From: Prodigiosinella aquatilis
Lineage (GTDB): Bacteria; Pseudomonadota; Gammaproteobacteria; Enterobacterales; Enterobacteriaceae
NCBI GenBank assembly: GCA_030388725.1
Contig: CP128857.1
Span: forward strand, 1,054,001-1,118,000
DNA length: 64,000 bases
Reading direction: 5' to 3'
Below the pieces are notes generated by a model, which saw nothing but the letters and a program-made list of their open reading frames with translations, did no database searches and had not been told where the DNA came from. Shown here in pieces: positions 8,404 to 18,778 of this stretch; positions within the stretch are counted from its first letter, which is position 1; the number at the start of each line of letters is the position of its first letter. Position numbers and translations under genes: made by a program.

Positions 8404-11127
8404 TCAGGCACCGTAGCCCATCACCTGCAACAGGTGTTGCGCCTGTCGCACCGCATCTTGACGGTGCGTGACACCGAGTTTCTGATACAAATTGCGAATG
8501 TGGGTTTTTATCGTGGTGGCAGCTACCGTCAGCTCACCGGCAATCTGGTCATTACTGTAACCGGAGTAAATCAGCCCCAGTACCTGCCATTCGCGCTGGG
8601 TCAACGGACTGGTGCGGATCAGTTCTGGTACCTGCGGATGGGTCAGTAACTTATTCACAAAGCTTTCGTCAAAATGGGCGAATTTATGCCGGTGATGCTG
8701 ATTGATATCGCGCAGGATTTGCTGCGCCCGGCGCTGTGCCATGTCCGGCAGTAAATTGAGCTGAATAAGTTGGCGCAACTGCTGCGCCATCATCTCGCTT
8801 TCAATCACAAAATGGCTGATAAACCCGGTGCGGTTGGCGAGTTCCAACGCTTCAATCAATACACGCTGGGCTTCATTTTTACGTCCGGTGCGCCAGTAGA
8901 GCAGGTTGCAGAGGATCAAGTTGCGATTGAGGTCGCTTACCAGCTTCAACTGACGGGCATTGGTATTAAGTTCATCAATCACGACTTCGGCTTCGTCGAA
9001 CTGTTCCAGCAGAATTTGCATGCGGGCAATGTTGCGCCACTGGCCTTGCAGGAAATGATTGTCGGCCATGCCGGGCTTGAACGTCTGGTTAAGCCAACTG
9101 CGCGCCGAGGTTTTATCGCCGACCATTTGCCAGTAAATCACCCGAGGTTTGTCGGCATTGGTCAGCCAGTCAGTGTGGTACTGGCCGTTTTGTAGCAGGC
9201 TTTCGCAGCGCTGTAAGTAATGGTGCGCATTATCGAGATGTCCGCGGGCCAGTGAGCATTTGGCCAGCATGGCCAGGCACTGCAACTGCTGCTGGGGATG
9301 GAAGTTAGCCAGCACTTTCAGTCCGTCACGGGCGGCGTTTTCAGCATCGTCGAGATGCGCCCATGACCACAAAAGCTGTGAGCGCAGCCGCAGCAGAAAT
9401 TCGTGCATCGGCAATTGCTCCAGATGCTGTTCACGTACCAGTTCAAACGCCTTGTCCTGTGTTTCATAAGCGGCCTGCAAAAACCCCTGTGCAATCAGAA
9501 TTTCACTCTGTTGCAGCAGTGCCCACAGGGCATAGTGGCAAGCTTCGTGGCGACGGGCAATCTGTTCTGTTTGCTGCATCAGGGGCAACGCGCGGCTTAA
9601 ATCACCCTTGCAGTGCTGAATTTCGCCGGTCACCGAGGTGGCGACAATGCGGCTGTAATAGCTGGAATAGGGCAGATACCGCAGCGCATGCGTCGCCAGT
9701 TTCTCGGCTTCATCCTGCTTGCCGTCATTAATGGCGGCCTGTGCCCGCAGCGCATCAAATTCGGCGTTGAGGGTTTTATCCATCTCGATGTGTCGGCGTT
9801 GCATTTCGTTTTCGGCGCGTTCCAGCAGCATTTCTACTTCACTGTAACGATGCTGGCTTTGGGCCAACCAGGCTTGTAGTAGCGCCAGTTTCGGAGCCTG
9901 AATCAGCCATTCATACGGTAGCGCATTCAAGCACTCTTCCAGCAACGTCAGTTCGCTTTGATTGAACAACGACCATGCGTGTTGCAGTAGTATATCGCGT
10001 AGTAAATGGGTGTCATCTGCGCCGAGTGCGTGATGAATAGCCTCTGTCGGGAAGTCCAGAGCGAGCCATCCCTCTGCCGCGAGGCGGTGAATAGCCGGTA
10101 ACTCGTCCGACAGTTCCCATTGGCAGCGCTGGCGCAGGAACGTGGCAAATAACGGGTGGAAGTTGAACCATTCACCGCTGTCGTCCATGCGGTGAATAAA
10201 CAACCCCTGACGTTCAAGCTCCTCCAGTCGCTGCTGGCCGTTATCTTCGCCGGTCAGTTTGACGATCAAAGAATCATTCATCGAGCGCAGCAGTGAACAG
10301 CGCAACAGGAAGTTACGGGTTGGCGCATCAACGCGGTCCAACACTTCATCTCCCAGATATTCTGAAAGATGGCTGGCGTTCAGTCCGGCCAGTTTTTTAG
10401 CTGACTGCTGCGCTGACGCAGTAGATGCGCTGGACTGGCGTGCTGAGAGTGCAATCAGTTGCAGCGCGGTGGCCCATCCCGCGACGTCGTCACACAGACG
10501 GCCGCTTTCAGCCCGTTCAATCGGCTCTGACAGACGGCAGTCAAAGAATTGTTGGGCTTCGGCATGATTGAAGGCCAGTTGCGCGGCATTCAGCTCCAAC
10601 AGTTGATCTCGCACACGCAGATTGGCGATGCCTAATGGTGGCAGGGTGCGTGACAGCACCATCAGAGTGATATTTTCCGGCTGATGGCGCAGGAAAAAGC
10701 GCATCCCTTCGTGGATGGTGTCATTGGAAATCAGATGATAATCGTCAATCACCAGCAGCAGCGGGCGGTGCCAGTCAGACAGCTCGACAAATAGCTGCGC
10801 AAACAGCGCCGACAGGTTCGCGTACTGATGTTTCTGGCTAAGTGCGTCACTTTTGACGCAGTGCCCGCCGGTGGCCTGTTGGATAGCGGCCACCAGATAG
10901 CTGGCAAAACGCTCCGGTTTATTGTCGCTTTCGTCCAGAGAATACCAGCCAATATCGTTTTTTCCGGCTGCCCAGTGGGCAACCAGCGTGGTTTTTCCGT
11001 AACCGGCAGGCGAGGCGACCAGTACTAGACGGTAATTTTGCGCAGAGGCAAGTTTGGCCAACAGGCGCTCGCGCACTACGGTATTTTGTAGCCGCACCGG
11101 GCGGCTGAGTTTCGAAGGGATTAGCAT
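8404..11127 (-). CDS. malT: MalT, ATP-dependent maltotriose-responsive transcriptional activator
   Basis: 907 residues against 901 in E. coli. Order: NTPase domain with Walker A (ASPAGYGKTTL, residues 39-48) and the LLLVIDDYHLI Walker B region, arm and maltotriose-binding TPR-like superhelix in the centre, and a LuxR-type helix-turn-helix in the last 65 residues (LTQREWQVL ... TTIKTHIRNLYQKLG). This STAND-class regulator multimerises with maltotriose and ATP and activates the mal promoters by binding GGGGA(T/G)GAGG-type boxes. It is divergent from malPQ with 296 bases between, the E. coli arrangement. Assignment is secure. Confidence 0.98.
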   Translation of the reverse strand: MLIPSKLSRPVRLQNTVVRERLLAKLASAQNYRLVLVASPAGYGKTTLVAHWAAGKNDIGWYSLDESDNKPERFASYLVAAIQQATGGHCVKSDALSQKHQYANLSALFAQLFVELSDWHRPLLLVIDDYHLISNDTIHEGMRFFLRHQPENITLMVLSRTLPPLGIANLRVRDQLLELNAAQLAFNHAEAQQFFDCRLSEPIERAESGRLCDDVAGWATALQLIALSARQSSASTASAQQSAKKLAGLNASHLSEYLGDEVLDRVDAPTRNFLLRCSLLRSMNDSLIVKLTGEDNGQQRLEELERQGLFIHRMDDSGEWFNFHPLFATFLRQRCQWELSDELPAIHRLAAEGWLALDFPTEAIHHALGADDTHLLRDILLQHAWSLFNQSELTLLEECLNALPYEWLIQAPKLALLQAWLAQSQHRYSEVEMLLERAENEMQRRHIEMDKTLNAEFDALRAQAAINDGKQDEAEKLATHALRYLPYSSYYSRIVATSVTGEIQHCKGDLSRALPLMQQTEQIARRHEACHYALWALLQQSEILIAQGFLQAAYETQDKAFELVREQHLEQLPMHEFLLRLRSQLLWSWAHLDDAENAARDGLKVLANFHPQQQLQCLAMLAKCSLARGHLDNAHHYLQRCESLLQNGQYHTDWLTNADKPRVIYWQMVGDKTSARSWLNQTFKPGMADNHFLQGQWRNIARMQILLEQFDEAEVVIDELNTNARQLKLVSDLNRNLILCNLLYWRTGRKNEAQRVLIEALELANRTGFISHFVIESEMMAQQLRQLIQLNLLPDMAQRRAQQILRDINQHHRHKFAHFDESFVNKLLTHPQVPELIRTSPLTQREWQVLGLIYSGYSNDQIAGELTVAATTIKTHIRNLYQKLGVTHRQDAVRQAQHLLQVMGYGA

Positions 11128-11324
11128 GGTTATCCATTCTTATGACGGTAAACTAACGGGAGGTATATTTGTTTTACAATGCGTAATTAATATTATTACC
11201 AAGGTCTTTCAATGCAGCGGGTATAACAATATTGTTACGTTTTTATGTGTTGGTAAGTTGCACTGCATCACAGTTTTACTATTTGTTTTTACGCTACTTA
11301 ATTCCGTCTGTACTACGCCCTTTA

Positions 11325-11357
11325 TCTCCTCCCTCTCTAATCCCCGGCGGGATGATG
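11325..11357. promoter_or_regulatory. Candidate MalT boxes upstream of malP
   Basis: GGGAGGAG on the minus strand (about 11326-11333) and GCGGGATGATG on the plus strand (11347-11357) each approach the MalT consensus GGGGA(T/G)GAGG. They sit about 70-100 bases before malP, where E. coli carries its MalT sites. Assigned by pattern only. Confidence 0.55.
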
Positions 11358-11423
11358 CCGCTCAGCAGGCTTCCCTTCAGCATACCGTTATCGTCTGCAA
11401 AATTACCTGTTCAGAGAGGACCT

Positions 11424-13823
11424 ATGTCACAACTCACCTTAGAAAAAACACAGTTTCAGGATGCCCTGACCCGCCAGTGGCAAGGGTTTGGTCTGCAAAG
11501 CGCACAGGATATGACGCCGCATCAGTGGTGGCAGGCAGTCAGCAGCGCGCTGTCCGAACAGCTCGCTGCGAGACCTCTGGTGCAGGAACAGGATCAGCGT
11601 CACGTAAATTACATTTCGATGGAATTTTTAATTGGCCGTCTGACTGCCAACAATTTGATTAACCTCGGCTGGTACGACAGTGTGCGTGAAGTGCTGTCTG
11701 AGCAAGGCGTAGAACTGGCTGATGTGCTGGAACAGGAGACCGATCCTGCGCTGGGCAACGGCGGGCTGGGACGCCTGGCTGCCTGTTTTCTTGATTCAAT
11801 GGCGACGGTTGGCCAGCCGGCTACCGGTTACGGGCTGAACTACCAGTATGGTTTATTCCGTCAGTCATTTGAGGAGGGCAAACAGCAGGAAGCGCCGGAT
11901 GACTGGCATCGCGAAAGCTATCCGTGGTTCAGCCACAACAGCCGCTTGGCGGTGGACGTCTCCTTTGGCGGGAAACTGACGAAAAACAGCGCCGGAGTGG
12001 AGCAGTGGCAGCCTGCGTTCAGCCTGCGTGGCGAAGCCTGGGATCTGCCGGTGGTCGGCTACCGTAACGGCGTCAGTCAGCCGCTGCGCCTCTGGCAGGC
12101 AACGGATCTCCACCCGTTCGACCTGACGCTGTTCAACGACGGACAATTCCTGAAGGCCGAGCAAAAGGGCATTGATGCCGCCAAACTTACCAAGGTGCTC
12201 TACCCGAATGACAATCATCAGCAGGGCAAACGCCTGCGTCTGATGCAGCAATATTTCCAGTGCGCCTGTTCGGTGCGAGATATTTTGCGCCGCCATCACT
12301 TCCTTGGCCGTAAGATTGAAGATCTGCCTGCTTTTGAGGTTATCCAGCTTAATGACACTCACCCGACTATTGCTATTCCCGAGTTGCTGCGCATTCTGAT
12401 CGACGAACATCAATTGACCTGGGATGCCGCCTGGACTATTACCAGCAAAACCTTCGCCTACACCAACCACACGCTGATGCCGGAGGCGCTGGAGTGCTGG
12501 GATGAGAAACTGGTCCGTAGCCTGTTACCGCGCCACTTCTCGCTGATTAAGCAGATCAACGCCCACTTTAAAAAGTTGGTGGAAAAACAGTGGCCGGGCG
12601 ACAATGCGGTATGGGAGAAGCTGTCGGTGCATCAGAACAAGCAGGTACATATGGCTAATCTGTGCGTGATCAGCGGGTTTGCGGTCAACGGTGTGGCAGC
12701 ATTGCATTCTGATTTGGTTGTGAAAGATCTGTTCCCTGAATATCACCAGCTTTGGCCGAATAAATTCCATAACGTGACCAACGGTATCACGCCGCGCCGT
12801 TGGCTGAAACAGTGCAATCCGGCGCTTTCTGCGCTGATTGATGAGAGCCTGAAAAGCGAATGGATCACTCATCTTGATGCGCTCAACGGGTTAGAAAAAT
12901 TCGCCGATGACGCGGCCTTCTGCGAGCGTTATCAGCAGATCAAATATGACAACAAAGTGCGTCTGGCCGCCTACGTTCAGCAACGTATGGGCATCACTCT
13001 GAACCCGGAGGCAATTTTTGATGTACAGATCAAGCGCCTGCACGAGTACAAACGCCAGCATCTCAATTTGCTGCATATCGTCTCACTCTATCGCCAGTTG
13101 CGCGAGAACCCGCAGATGGATAGGGCGCCACGCGTATTCCTGTTCGGTGCCAAGGCGGCACCGGGTTATTATCTGGCAAAAAATATTATTCATGCGATTA
13201 ACAAGGTGGCGGAAAAGGTCAACAACGATCCGATTGTCGCCGATCGTCTCAAAGTGGTATTTATTCCTGACTACCGCGTATCGGTGGCTGAGCTGATGAT
13301 CCCCGCGGCGGATATCTCTGAGCAGATCTCGACCGCCGGGACGGAAGCTTCCGGCACCGGCAACATGAAACTGGCCCTGAACGGCGCGATAACCGTCGGC
13401 ACGCTCGATGGCGCCAACGTCGAAATCGCCGAGCAGGTCGGTGAAGAGAATATCTTCATCTTCGGTAATACGGTCGATCAGGTTAAAGCCCTCAAAGCGG
13501 GCGGTTATGATCCGCTGGAGTGGCGCAAAAAAGATAGACACCTTGATGCGGCGCTGAAAGATCTGGAAAGCGGTATGTTCAGTGACGGTGACGAGAGTGC
13601 CTTCAGCCTGATGATCGACAGCCTGCTGACTGGCGGCGATCCTTATCTGGTATTGGCCGACTTTGCCCAATACTGCCAGGCGCAACAGCAGGTTGACGCG
13701 TTGTACCGTGATAAAGCGCAATGGACACGACGTACTATTATCAATACCGCTCGTGTCGGCATGTTCAGTTCAGATCGCTCGATCCGCGATTATCAGCAGC
13801 GGATCTGGCAGGCGAAGCGCTAA
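11424..13823 (+). CDS. malP: Maltodextrin phosphorylase
   Basis: 799-residue GT35 phosphorylase (E. coli 797) that releases glucose-1-phosphate from maltodextrins in the cytoplasm. The ATG at 11424 follows AGAGAGGACC; the frame is open further upstream but has no similarity there. Seen: GNGGLGRLAACFLDS (family active-site region), VIQLNDTHP, and the PLP-lysine region EASGTGNMKLALNG near residue 640. malQ begins ten bases after the stop, forming the malPQ operon. Confidence 0.98.
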   Translation: MSQLTLEKTQFQDALTRQWQGFGLQSAQDMTPHQWWQAVSSALSEQLAARPLVQEQDQRHVNYISMEFLIGRLTANNLINLGWYDSVREVLSEQGVELADVLEQETDPALGNGGLGRLAACFLDSMATVGQPATGYGLNYQYGLFRQSFEEGKQQEAPDDWHRESYPWFSHNSRLAVDVSFGGKLTKNSAGVEQWQPAFSLRGEAWDLPVVGYRNGVSQPLRLWQATDLHPFDLTLFNDGQFLKAEQKGIDAAKLTKVLYPNDNHQQGKRLRLMQQYFQCACSVRDILRRHHFLGRKIEDLPAFEVIQLNDTHPTIAIPELLRILIDEHQLTWDAAWTITSKTFAYTNHTLMPEALECWDEKLVRSLLPRHFSLIKQINAHFKKLVEKQWPGDNAVWEKLSVHQNKQVHMANLCVISGFAVNGVAALHSDLVVKDLFPEYHQLWPNKFHNVTNGITPRRWLKQCNPALSALIDESLKSEWITHLDALNGLEKFADDAAFCERYQQIKYDNKVRLAAYVQQRMGITLNPEAIFDVQIKRLHEYKRQHLNLLHIVSLYRQLRENPQMDRAPRVFLFGAKAAPGYYLAKNIIHAINKVAEKVNNDPIVADRLKVVFIPDYRVSVAELMIPAADISEQISTAGTEASGTGNMKLALNGAITVGTLDGANVEIAEQVGEENIFIFGNTVDQVKALKAGGYDPLEWRKKDRHLDAALKDLESGMFSDGDESAFSLMIDSLLTGGDPYLVLADFAQYCQAQQQVDALYRDKAQWTRRTIINTARVGMFSSDRSIRDYQQRIWQAKR

Positions 13824-13833
13824 AGGGGCAGGA

Positions 13834-15924
13834 ATGAAGAGCAAGCAACTCGAACAGGCGGCAATCGAAGCGGGGATCGTTGCCGGATACATCAACGCTC
13901 ACGGTAAACAACAGGCTATTGCTGCGGCCACAAAACGGGAATTACTTGAGGCGATGGGTTGGCAACCCGGTCAGCAACAGGCCGTTCCCTCGCCGGTACC
14001 GGTAGTGAAGGTGTTTATTAAAGGCAACCGTCTGGCGTTACCGATCGCTGGTGAAGGTGAATTTCAGTGGCAATTACAGCTGGAAAACGGTGCGGTCCAG
14101 CAGGGCCGCACCAGTGCAAAAATGACGCTGGCGCTGCCCGGTAAAATTCCGACCGGCTATCACCAACTGACGTTGACCCAGAAAAGTCAAAACTGGGTGT
14201 GTCGGATCATTGTTGCGCCGAAGCGTTGCTATGAACCTGATGCACTGATGGCGGGCAAAAAGCTCTGGGGTGTCTGTGTGCAGCTTTATACGCTGCGTTC
14301 GGAAAATAACTGGGGCATTGGTGATTTCGGCGATCTTCGTCAGTTGGTCAATGAGATAGGTCGTCGCGGCGGTGCCTTCGTCGGCCTCAATCCGATTCAT
14401 TCGCTCTACCCTGGTAACCCGGTGGCCGCCAGTCCTTATAGCCCGTCCTCGCGGCGCTGGTTGAACGTGATTTATATTGACGTCAACGCGGTTGAGGATT
14501 TTCAACTGAGTGAAGAGGCTCAGCGTTGGTGGTATGAGCCGCAAACGCAGAAAATCCTTAAAGAAGTCCGCGATAGTGCCTGGGTGGATTATGCCCGCGT
14601 CATGCCGCTGAAACTGACTGGATTGCATCTGGCACATCAGCGATTTGTGACACGCCGCGACAGCGATTCTATGCAAAAGGCATATCAGCGGTTTGTCCGT
14701 GAAGGTGGAGAAAGCCTCTATCAGCAGGCGGTTTTTGATGCGTTGTATGCTCATCTGGCGAAGCAGGGTGATGAACCGGGTGGCTGGACGCACTGGCCGC
14801 AGAAGTATCGCAGCGCACAACGTGCTGCGGTGAAAGCCTATTGTGAACAGTACGAAAGCGAGGTTGATTTCTATCTCTGGTTGCAGTGGCTGGCTGAATG
14901 GCAATTGGCCCGTTGTTACCACGATAGCCAGCAGGCTGACATGCCGATCGGCTTGTACCGAGATCTGGCGGTGGGCGTGGTAGAAGGTGGCGCGGAAACC
15001 TGGGGCGATCGCGATGTCTATTGCTTGAAAGCCTCGGTGGGCGCGCCACCGGATATTCTCGGCCCTCTCGGCCAAAACTGGGATCTGCGGCCAATGGATC
15101 CACACGTTATGGTCAAGCGTGCCTATCAGCCGTTTATCGATCTGCTGCGTTCCAATATGACCAACTGTGGCGCAATGCGTATTGATCATGTGATGACATT
15201 ATTGCGGTTGTGGTGGATCCCTTGCGGGGAAACGGCGGATAACGGCGCCTATGTGCAGTATCCGGTGGACGATCTGCTGGCGATCCTCGCGCTTGAGAGC
15301 CAGCGGCATCGCTGCATGGTGATCGGCGAAGATCTCGGTACGGTACCGGCGGAGATCGTCAGCAAATTGCGTGAAAGCGGGGTGTACTCCTACAAAGTAT
15401 TGTACTTCGAGCGTGATACCGATAACAATTTCCGTGCGCCACAGTCCTATCCGGTACAGGCGATAGCAACTATCACCACCCATGACCTGCCAACGCTGCG
15501 TGGTTACTGGCAAGCCGACGATCTGACGCTAGGTAAAAAACTCGGTCTGTATCCTGATGAAGCGGTGTTGGATGAGCTGTTCGTCGACCGTGCGCGTGCG
15601 CGACAGGGCCTGCTCGACGGCTTGCACAATTATGGCTGTGTGCCAAAGAATACCGGTCATAAAGCCGATGCGATGGGCATGACCCCGACGCTCAGCCGTG
15701 GCCTGCAACGTTATATGGCTGACAGTGCCTGCGCCTTGCTGGGACTTCAGCCGGAAGACTGGCTGGATATGCACGAACCGGTCAATATTCCCGGCACCAT
15801 AGACGAGTACCCCAACTGGCGGCGCAAACTGACCTGCACGCTGGAAGCGATGTTTGCTAACGATGACGTCAATAAGTTGATCAAGGACCTGGATAAACGG
15901 CGCAGGAAAGTGTCAGTGAGTTAG
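13834..15924 (+). CDS. malQ: 4-alpha-glucanotransferase (amylomaltase)
   Basis: 696 residues (E. coli MalQ 694), GH77 family. It transfers dextrinyl groups between maltodextrins, building chains long enough for MalP and releasing glucose. Motifs: MRIDHVMTLLRLW (catalytic nucleophile region), VIGEDLGTVP (acid/base glutamate) and ITTHDLPTLRGYW. The ATG at 13834 follows AAGGGGCAGGA; malP ends at 13823. The operon closes at the terminator just after the stop. Confidence 0.98.
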   Translation: MKSKQLEQAAIEAGIVAGYINAHGKQQAIAAATKRELLEAMGWQPGQQQAVPSPVPVVKVFIKGNRLALPIAGEGEFQWQLQLENGAVQQGRTSAKMTLALPGKIPTGYHQLTLTQKSQNWVCRIIVAPKRCYEPDALMAGKKLWGVCVQLYTLRSENNWGIGDFGDLRQLVNEIGRRGGAFVGLNPIHSLYPGNPVAASPYSPSSRRWLNVIYIDVNAVEDFQLSEEAQRWWYEPQTQKILKEVRDSAWVDYARVMPLKLTGLHLAHQRFVTRRDSDSMQKAYQRFVREGGESLYQQAVFDALYAHLAKQGDEPGGWTHWPQKYRSAQRAAVKAYCEQYESEVDFYLWLQWLAEWQLARCYHDSQQADMPIGLYRDLAVGVVEGGAETWGDRDVYCLKASVGAPPDILGPLGQNWDLRPMDPHVMVKRAYQPFIDLLRSNMTNCGAMRIDHVMTLLRLWWIPCGETADNGAYVQYPVDDLLAILALESQRHRCMVIGEDLGTVPAEIVSKLRESGVYSYKVLYFERDTDNNFRAPQSYPVQAIATITTHDLPTLRGYWQADDLTLGKKLGLYPDEAVLDELFVDRARARQGLLDGLHNYGCVPKNTGHKADAMGMTPTLSRGLQRYMADSACALLGLQPEDWLDMHEPVNIPGTIDEYPNWRRKLTCTLEAMFANDDVNKLIKDLDKRRRKVSVS

Positions 15925-15961
15925 GTTTTGTCGCGTTGATCAAATGCTTTATCGAAATGGG

Positions 15962-15997
15962 AAAGGGTTTCCGGGATTAAATGGAAACCCTTTTTTT
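15962..15997 (+). terminator. Intrinsic terminator of malPQ
   Basis: Perfect 11-base stem AAAGGGTTTCC / GGAAACCCTTT with a 10-base loop and a following T-run, 38 bases after the malQ stop. Confidence 0.92.
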
Positions 15998-16019
15998 GTC
16001 GCTATCCTGATTGAAAATA

Positions 16020-16045
16020 TAAAAAAAGCGGCCTTTTCAGGCCGC
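16020..16045 (-). terminator. Intrinsic terminator of malEFG
   Basis: Seven-base GC stem (GCGGCCT / AGGCCGC, TTTC loop) preceded on the plus strand by seven A, so it terminates minus-strand transcripts. It is the first such structure past malG, with an ERIC element between. Confidence 0.8.
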
Positions 16046-16101
16046 CGAAAGAACGTCAGACACAGAGGTACTACCAAAAAAACAACGAGGGCCTTGCACT
16101 C

Positions 16102-16226
16102 TACCCGTCATACTTCATGTCACCGATGCTCGGCAGGACTCACTCATCCCGGTCACAGGATACGGTCATGCGCCTGGACGAGCCTTGAGTTTGCCACCTT
16201 CCTGCAACCCGAGTGATTCAGGGTAT
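16102..16226. repeat. ERIC-type intergenic repeat, copy 2
   Basis: Starts TACCCGTCATACTTC and ends TTCAGGGTATA, with the internal CCACCTTCCTGCAACCCGA stretch typical of the right arm. The centre is more diverged than in copy 1. It lies in the 3' region of malG, before the terminator, so it would be transcribed with malEFG. Confidence 0.75.
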
Positions 16227-16230
16227 AAAT

Positions 16231-17121
16231 CTATCCTTTCACACCACCGGCTGTTAAGCCTCCAACCAGCCAGCGTTGGGCCACCAAGAACACGGCAGTG
16301 ATGGGTATTGCCGATAAAATCGCGGCGGCGGCAAAGTCGCCCCACAAGTAGTTTTGCGGGTTAAGGTATTGCTGCATACCGACTGCCAGTGTGTAGCTGT
16401 TGACGTCACGCAGCAGCAGCGAAGCGACCGGAACTTCGGTGATGGCGGCGATAAACGACAGAATAAATACTACCGCCAGGATCGGCACGGACAGCGGCAA
16501 CAGTACCAGCCTGAACGCCTGCCACGGCGTGGCGCCGTCGAGTGACGCGGCTTCTTCCAGCGAATTATCTATGGTTTCGAAATAGCCTTTGATGGTCCAT
16601 ACGTGTAGCGCAATTCCTCCCATGTAGGCAAAAATTACTCCGCCGTGGGTGTTCAGCCCAAGGAACGGCACATATTGGCCGAGGCGGTCGAACAGGGCGT
16701 AAAGCGCCACCAGTGAAAGTACCGCCGGGAACATCTGGAATATCAACATGCTTTTCAGCAGAGTACTTTTGCCGCGAAAGCGCATGCGGGCAAAGGCATA
16801 AGCGCAGGTGGTAGAGAGCGACACAATACCTATCGCGGTGATCACCGCAATTTTGATTGAGTTCCACAGCCACAGCATCACCGGAAACGGCGGCGGGGTG
16901 ATGCTGCCATCGGCGTTGGTCACTGCCATGCCGAGTGCCAGCTTCCAGTGATCCCACGACACGTGATCGGGAATAATACTCCCGGTGGCGAAGTTGCCGG
17001 GCCGCAGCGAGATAGCAAACACCATCAGCAGCGGGAAGAGGATCAGCGCCACAAAACACAGTAACAGCAGATGCGTCACGAGCAGTCTGATTTTTTGCGA
17101 CTTCGGTTTAACCATGGGCAT
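16231..17121 (-). CDS. malG: Maltose ABC transporter permease MalG
   Basis: 296 residues, same length as E. coli. Six membrane segments, a large periplasmic loop after the first, and the EAA loop EEAASLDGATPWQAF that docks on MalK. Forms the MalF-MalG-MalK2 importer. It starts 21 bases after the malF stop in the malE-malF-malG operon. Confidence 0.98.
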   Translation of the reverse strand: MPMVKPKSQKIRLLVTHLLLLCFVALILFPLLMVFAISLRPGNFATGSIIPDHVSWDHWKLALGMAVTNADGSITPPPFPVMLWLWNSIKIAVITAIGIVSLSTTCAYAFARMRFRGKSTLLKSMLIFQMFPAVLSLVALYALFDRLGQYVPFLGLNTHGGVIFAYMGGIALHVWTIKGYFETIDNSLEEAASLDGATPWQAFRLVLLPLSVPILAVVFILSFIAAITEVPVASLLLRDVNSYTLAVGMQQYLNPQNYLWGDFAAAAILSAIPITAVFLVAQRWLVGGLTAGGVKG

Positions 17122-17142
17122 TTCTTATTTCTCCTTGGTCGG

Positions 17143-18717
17143 CTAGTCGAACTTCATTCGACTGGCTTTCAGATTCACCATCGCCAGCGCACCCACCAGA
17201 ATGAAAATCAGCGTCGCAATGGCTGCAGCCAGCCCGAAGTCCTGCCCGCCTCCACCTTCAAAAGCGATGCGGTAGGTGTAGCTGACCAGCAGGTCGGTGT
17301 AGCCGGCGGGTGTGGTGGTGCCGAGCATATCCGGGCCACCATTGGTCAGCAACTGAATGAGCACGAAGTTGTTAAAGTTAAAGGCAAAACTGGCGATCAT
17401 CAGCGGCGTCAACGGTTTGATAAGCAGCGGTAGCGTGATGCGGAAAAAGTTCTGCATTGGCGTTGCGCCGTCCATGGCGGAGGCCTCATAGAGATCCTCG
17501 GGAACGGCTTTCAGCAGGCCCATACACAGGATCATCATGTACGGATAACCCAGCCAGGTATTGACGATGATAATCATGGTCTTGGCGGTCAGCGGGTCAC
17601 TGAACCACGCCGGTCTGATGCCGAACAGGCTGCTGAGCATCAGGTTGATTTCCCCGAAACTCTGGTTGAACAATCCTTTGAAAATGAGAATGGAAATAAA
17701 CGCCGGTACCACGTAGGGCAGGATCAGCAGCACCCGATAAACCGCTTTGCCTTTCAGTTCCTCCCACTGCACCACGCAGGCCAGCACCATGCCGACGGCC
17801 ACGGTCAGGACCACGGTCAGCAGTGAGAAAATAATGGTCCAGACGAATATAGACAAGAACGGTTTCTGGATGCCGTCGTCATGCAGCACGCGCAGGAAGT
17901 TGGCCCAGCCGATATTGACGGTAAATCCGGGGCTGAGCTTTTCGGCCTGCCATTCGCCGTTGGCGTTCACCGCCTGATAAAAACCGCTCTTCATGTTGGG
18001 ACGGTAAGTGACGCCGGTTTTCACATTGGTCAGCTGTTTGCTATCTGCGGATTTTTTATACAGCGGCTGACTGGCAGAAAATTGGCGCAGTGAACTCATG
18101 CGCAGGGTTTCTCCATCGGGAAGCTTTGCTGTCAGTTCTCCCAGCGCCTGGCGGTTTTGGGTAATCACCCGCAGCCCGGCTTTTTCACCCTGCGGCATCG
18201 GCGCGGGTGCCAGCGTCAGGGTCTGCGGTGTGGTGGCGTTGAACTCAAACGGTGCGGACACCAATATAGCGCCGCTATCAGGCGCATTCAGCACCAGGCG
18301 CCAGCGAACCGTCTTTTCACCTGCCGGATACAGGCCAAATGGATAGGTTTTTTCGGCCTGAAACTGGCGATCCATCAGTACTGACTGGGCGCGTTCAAAG
18401 GTCAGTTGGTTGGTACTGCTGTAATTGGTAAAGGCGATAAAAATGGTACATACCAGCGGAAACAACACGAATAACGACATACCGGCCAGACCGGGATACA
18501 CGTAGCGCCATGAATAAGCGCGGCGATTGGTGTAAATATAGAGGCCGACGGAGGAGAGCAGCAGCGTCAGCATGGCAAACAAATATTCTCCCTGCGCATA
18601 CATCAGTACGATCAGGTAACCGGTGATCAGTGCGAACAGGCCAATAATCAGCCTTTTCAGAACATCGCTTATCTGCCGTTTTTTGCGAATAGGCAGTCCG
18701 GTTTGAGCTGCTTGCAT
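17143..18717 (-). CDS. malF: Maltose ABC transporter permease MalF
   Basis: 524 residues (E. coli 514). Has the MalF-specific features: two extra N-terminal membrane spans, the large P2 periplasmic domain (about residues 90-275), and the cytoplasmic EAA loop (YEASAMDGATPMQNF) near residue 400. Partner of MalG and MalK. Located 61 bases after malE. Confidence 0.98.
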   Translation of the reverse strand: MQAAQTGLPIRKKRQISDVLKRLIIGLFALITGYLIVLMYAQGEYLFAMLTLLLSSVGLYIYTNRRAYSWRYVYPGLAGMSLFVLFPLVCTIFIAFTNYSSTNQLTFERAQSVLMDRQFQAEKTYPFGLYPAGEKTVRWRLVLNAPDSGAILVSAPFEFNATTPQTLTLAPAPMPQGEKAGLRVITQNRQALGELTAKLPDGETLRMSSLRQFSASQPLYKKSADSKQLTNVKTGVTYRPNMKSGFYQAVNANGEWQAEKLSPGFTVNIGWANFLRVLHDDGIQKPFLSIFVWTIIFSLLTVVLTVAVGMVLACVVQWEELKGKAVYRVLLILPYVVPAFISILIFKGLFNQSFGEINLMLSSLFGIRPAWFSDPLTAKTMIIIVNTWLGYPYMMILCMGLLKAVPEDLYEASAMDGATPMQNFFRITLPLLIKPLTPLMIASFAFNFNNFVLIQLLTNGGPDMLGTTTPAGYTDLLVSYTYRIAFEGGGGQDFGLAAAIATLIFILVGALAMVNLKASRMKFD

Positions 18718-18778
18718 AGAGTCGTCATCCTTCAGGTTGCTGCGGCGGGAAGGCGTTTCCCGCCGTTTTATTTACGTG

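Noticed and set aside
14074..15189. 371-codon minus-strand open frame opposite malQ
   Set aside because: Lies wholly antisense to a clear malQ gene; its translation has no family resemblance and mirrors malQ codon bias.
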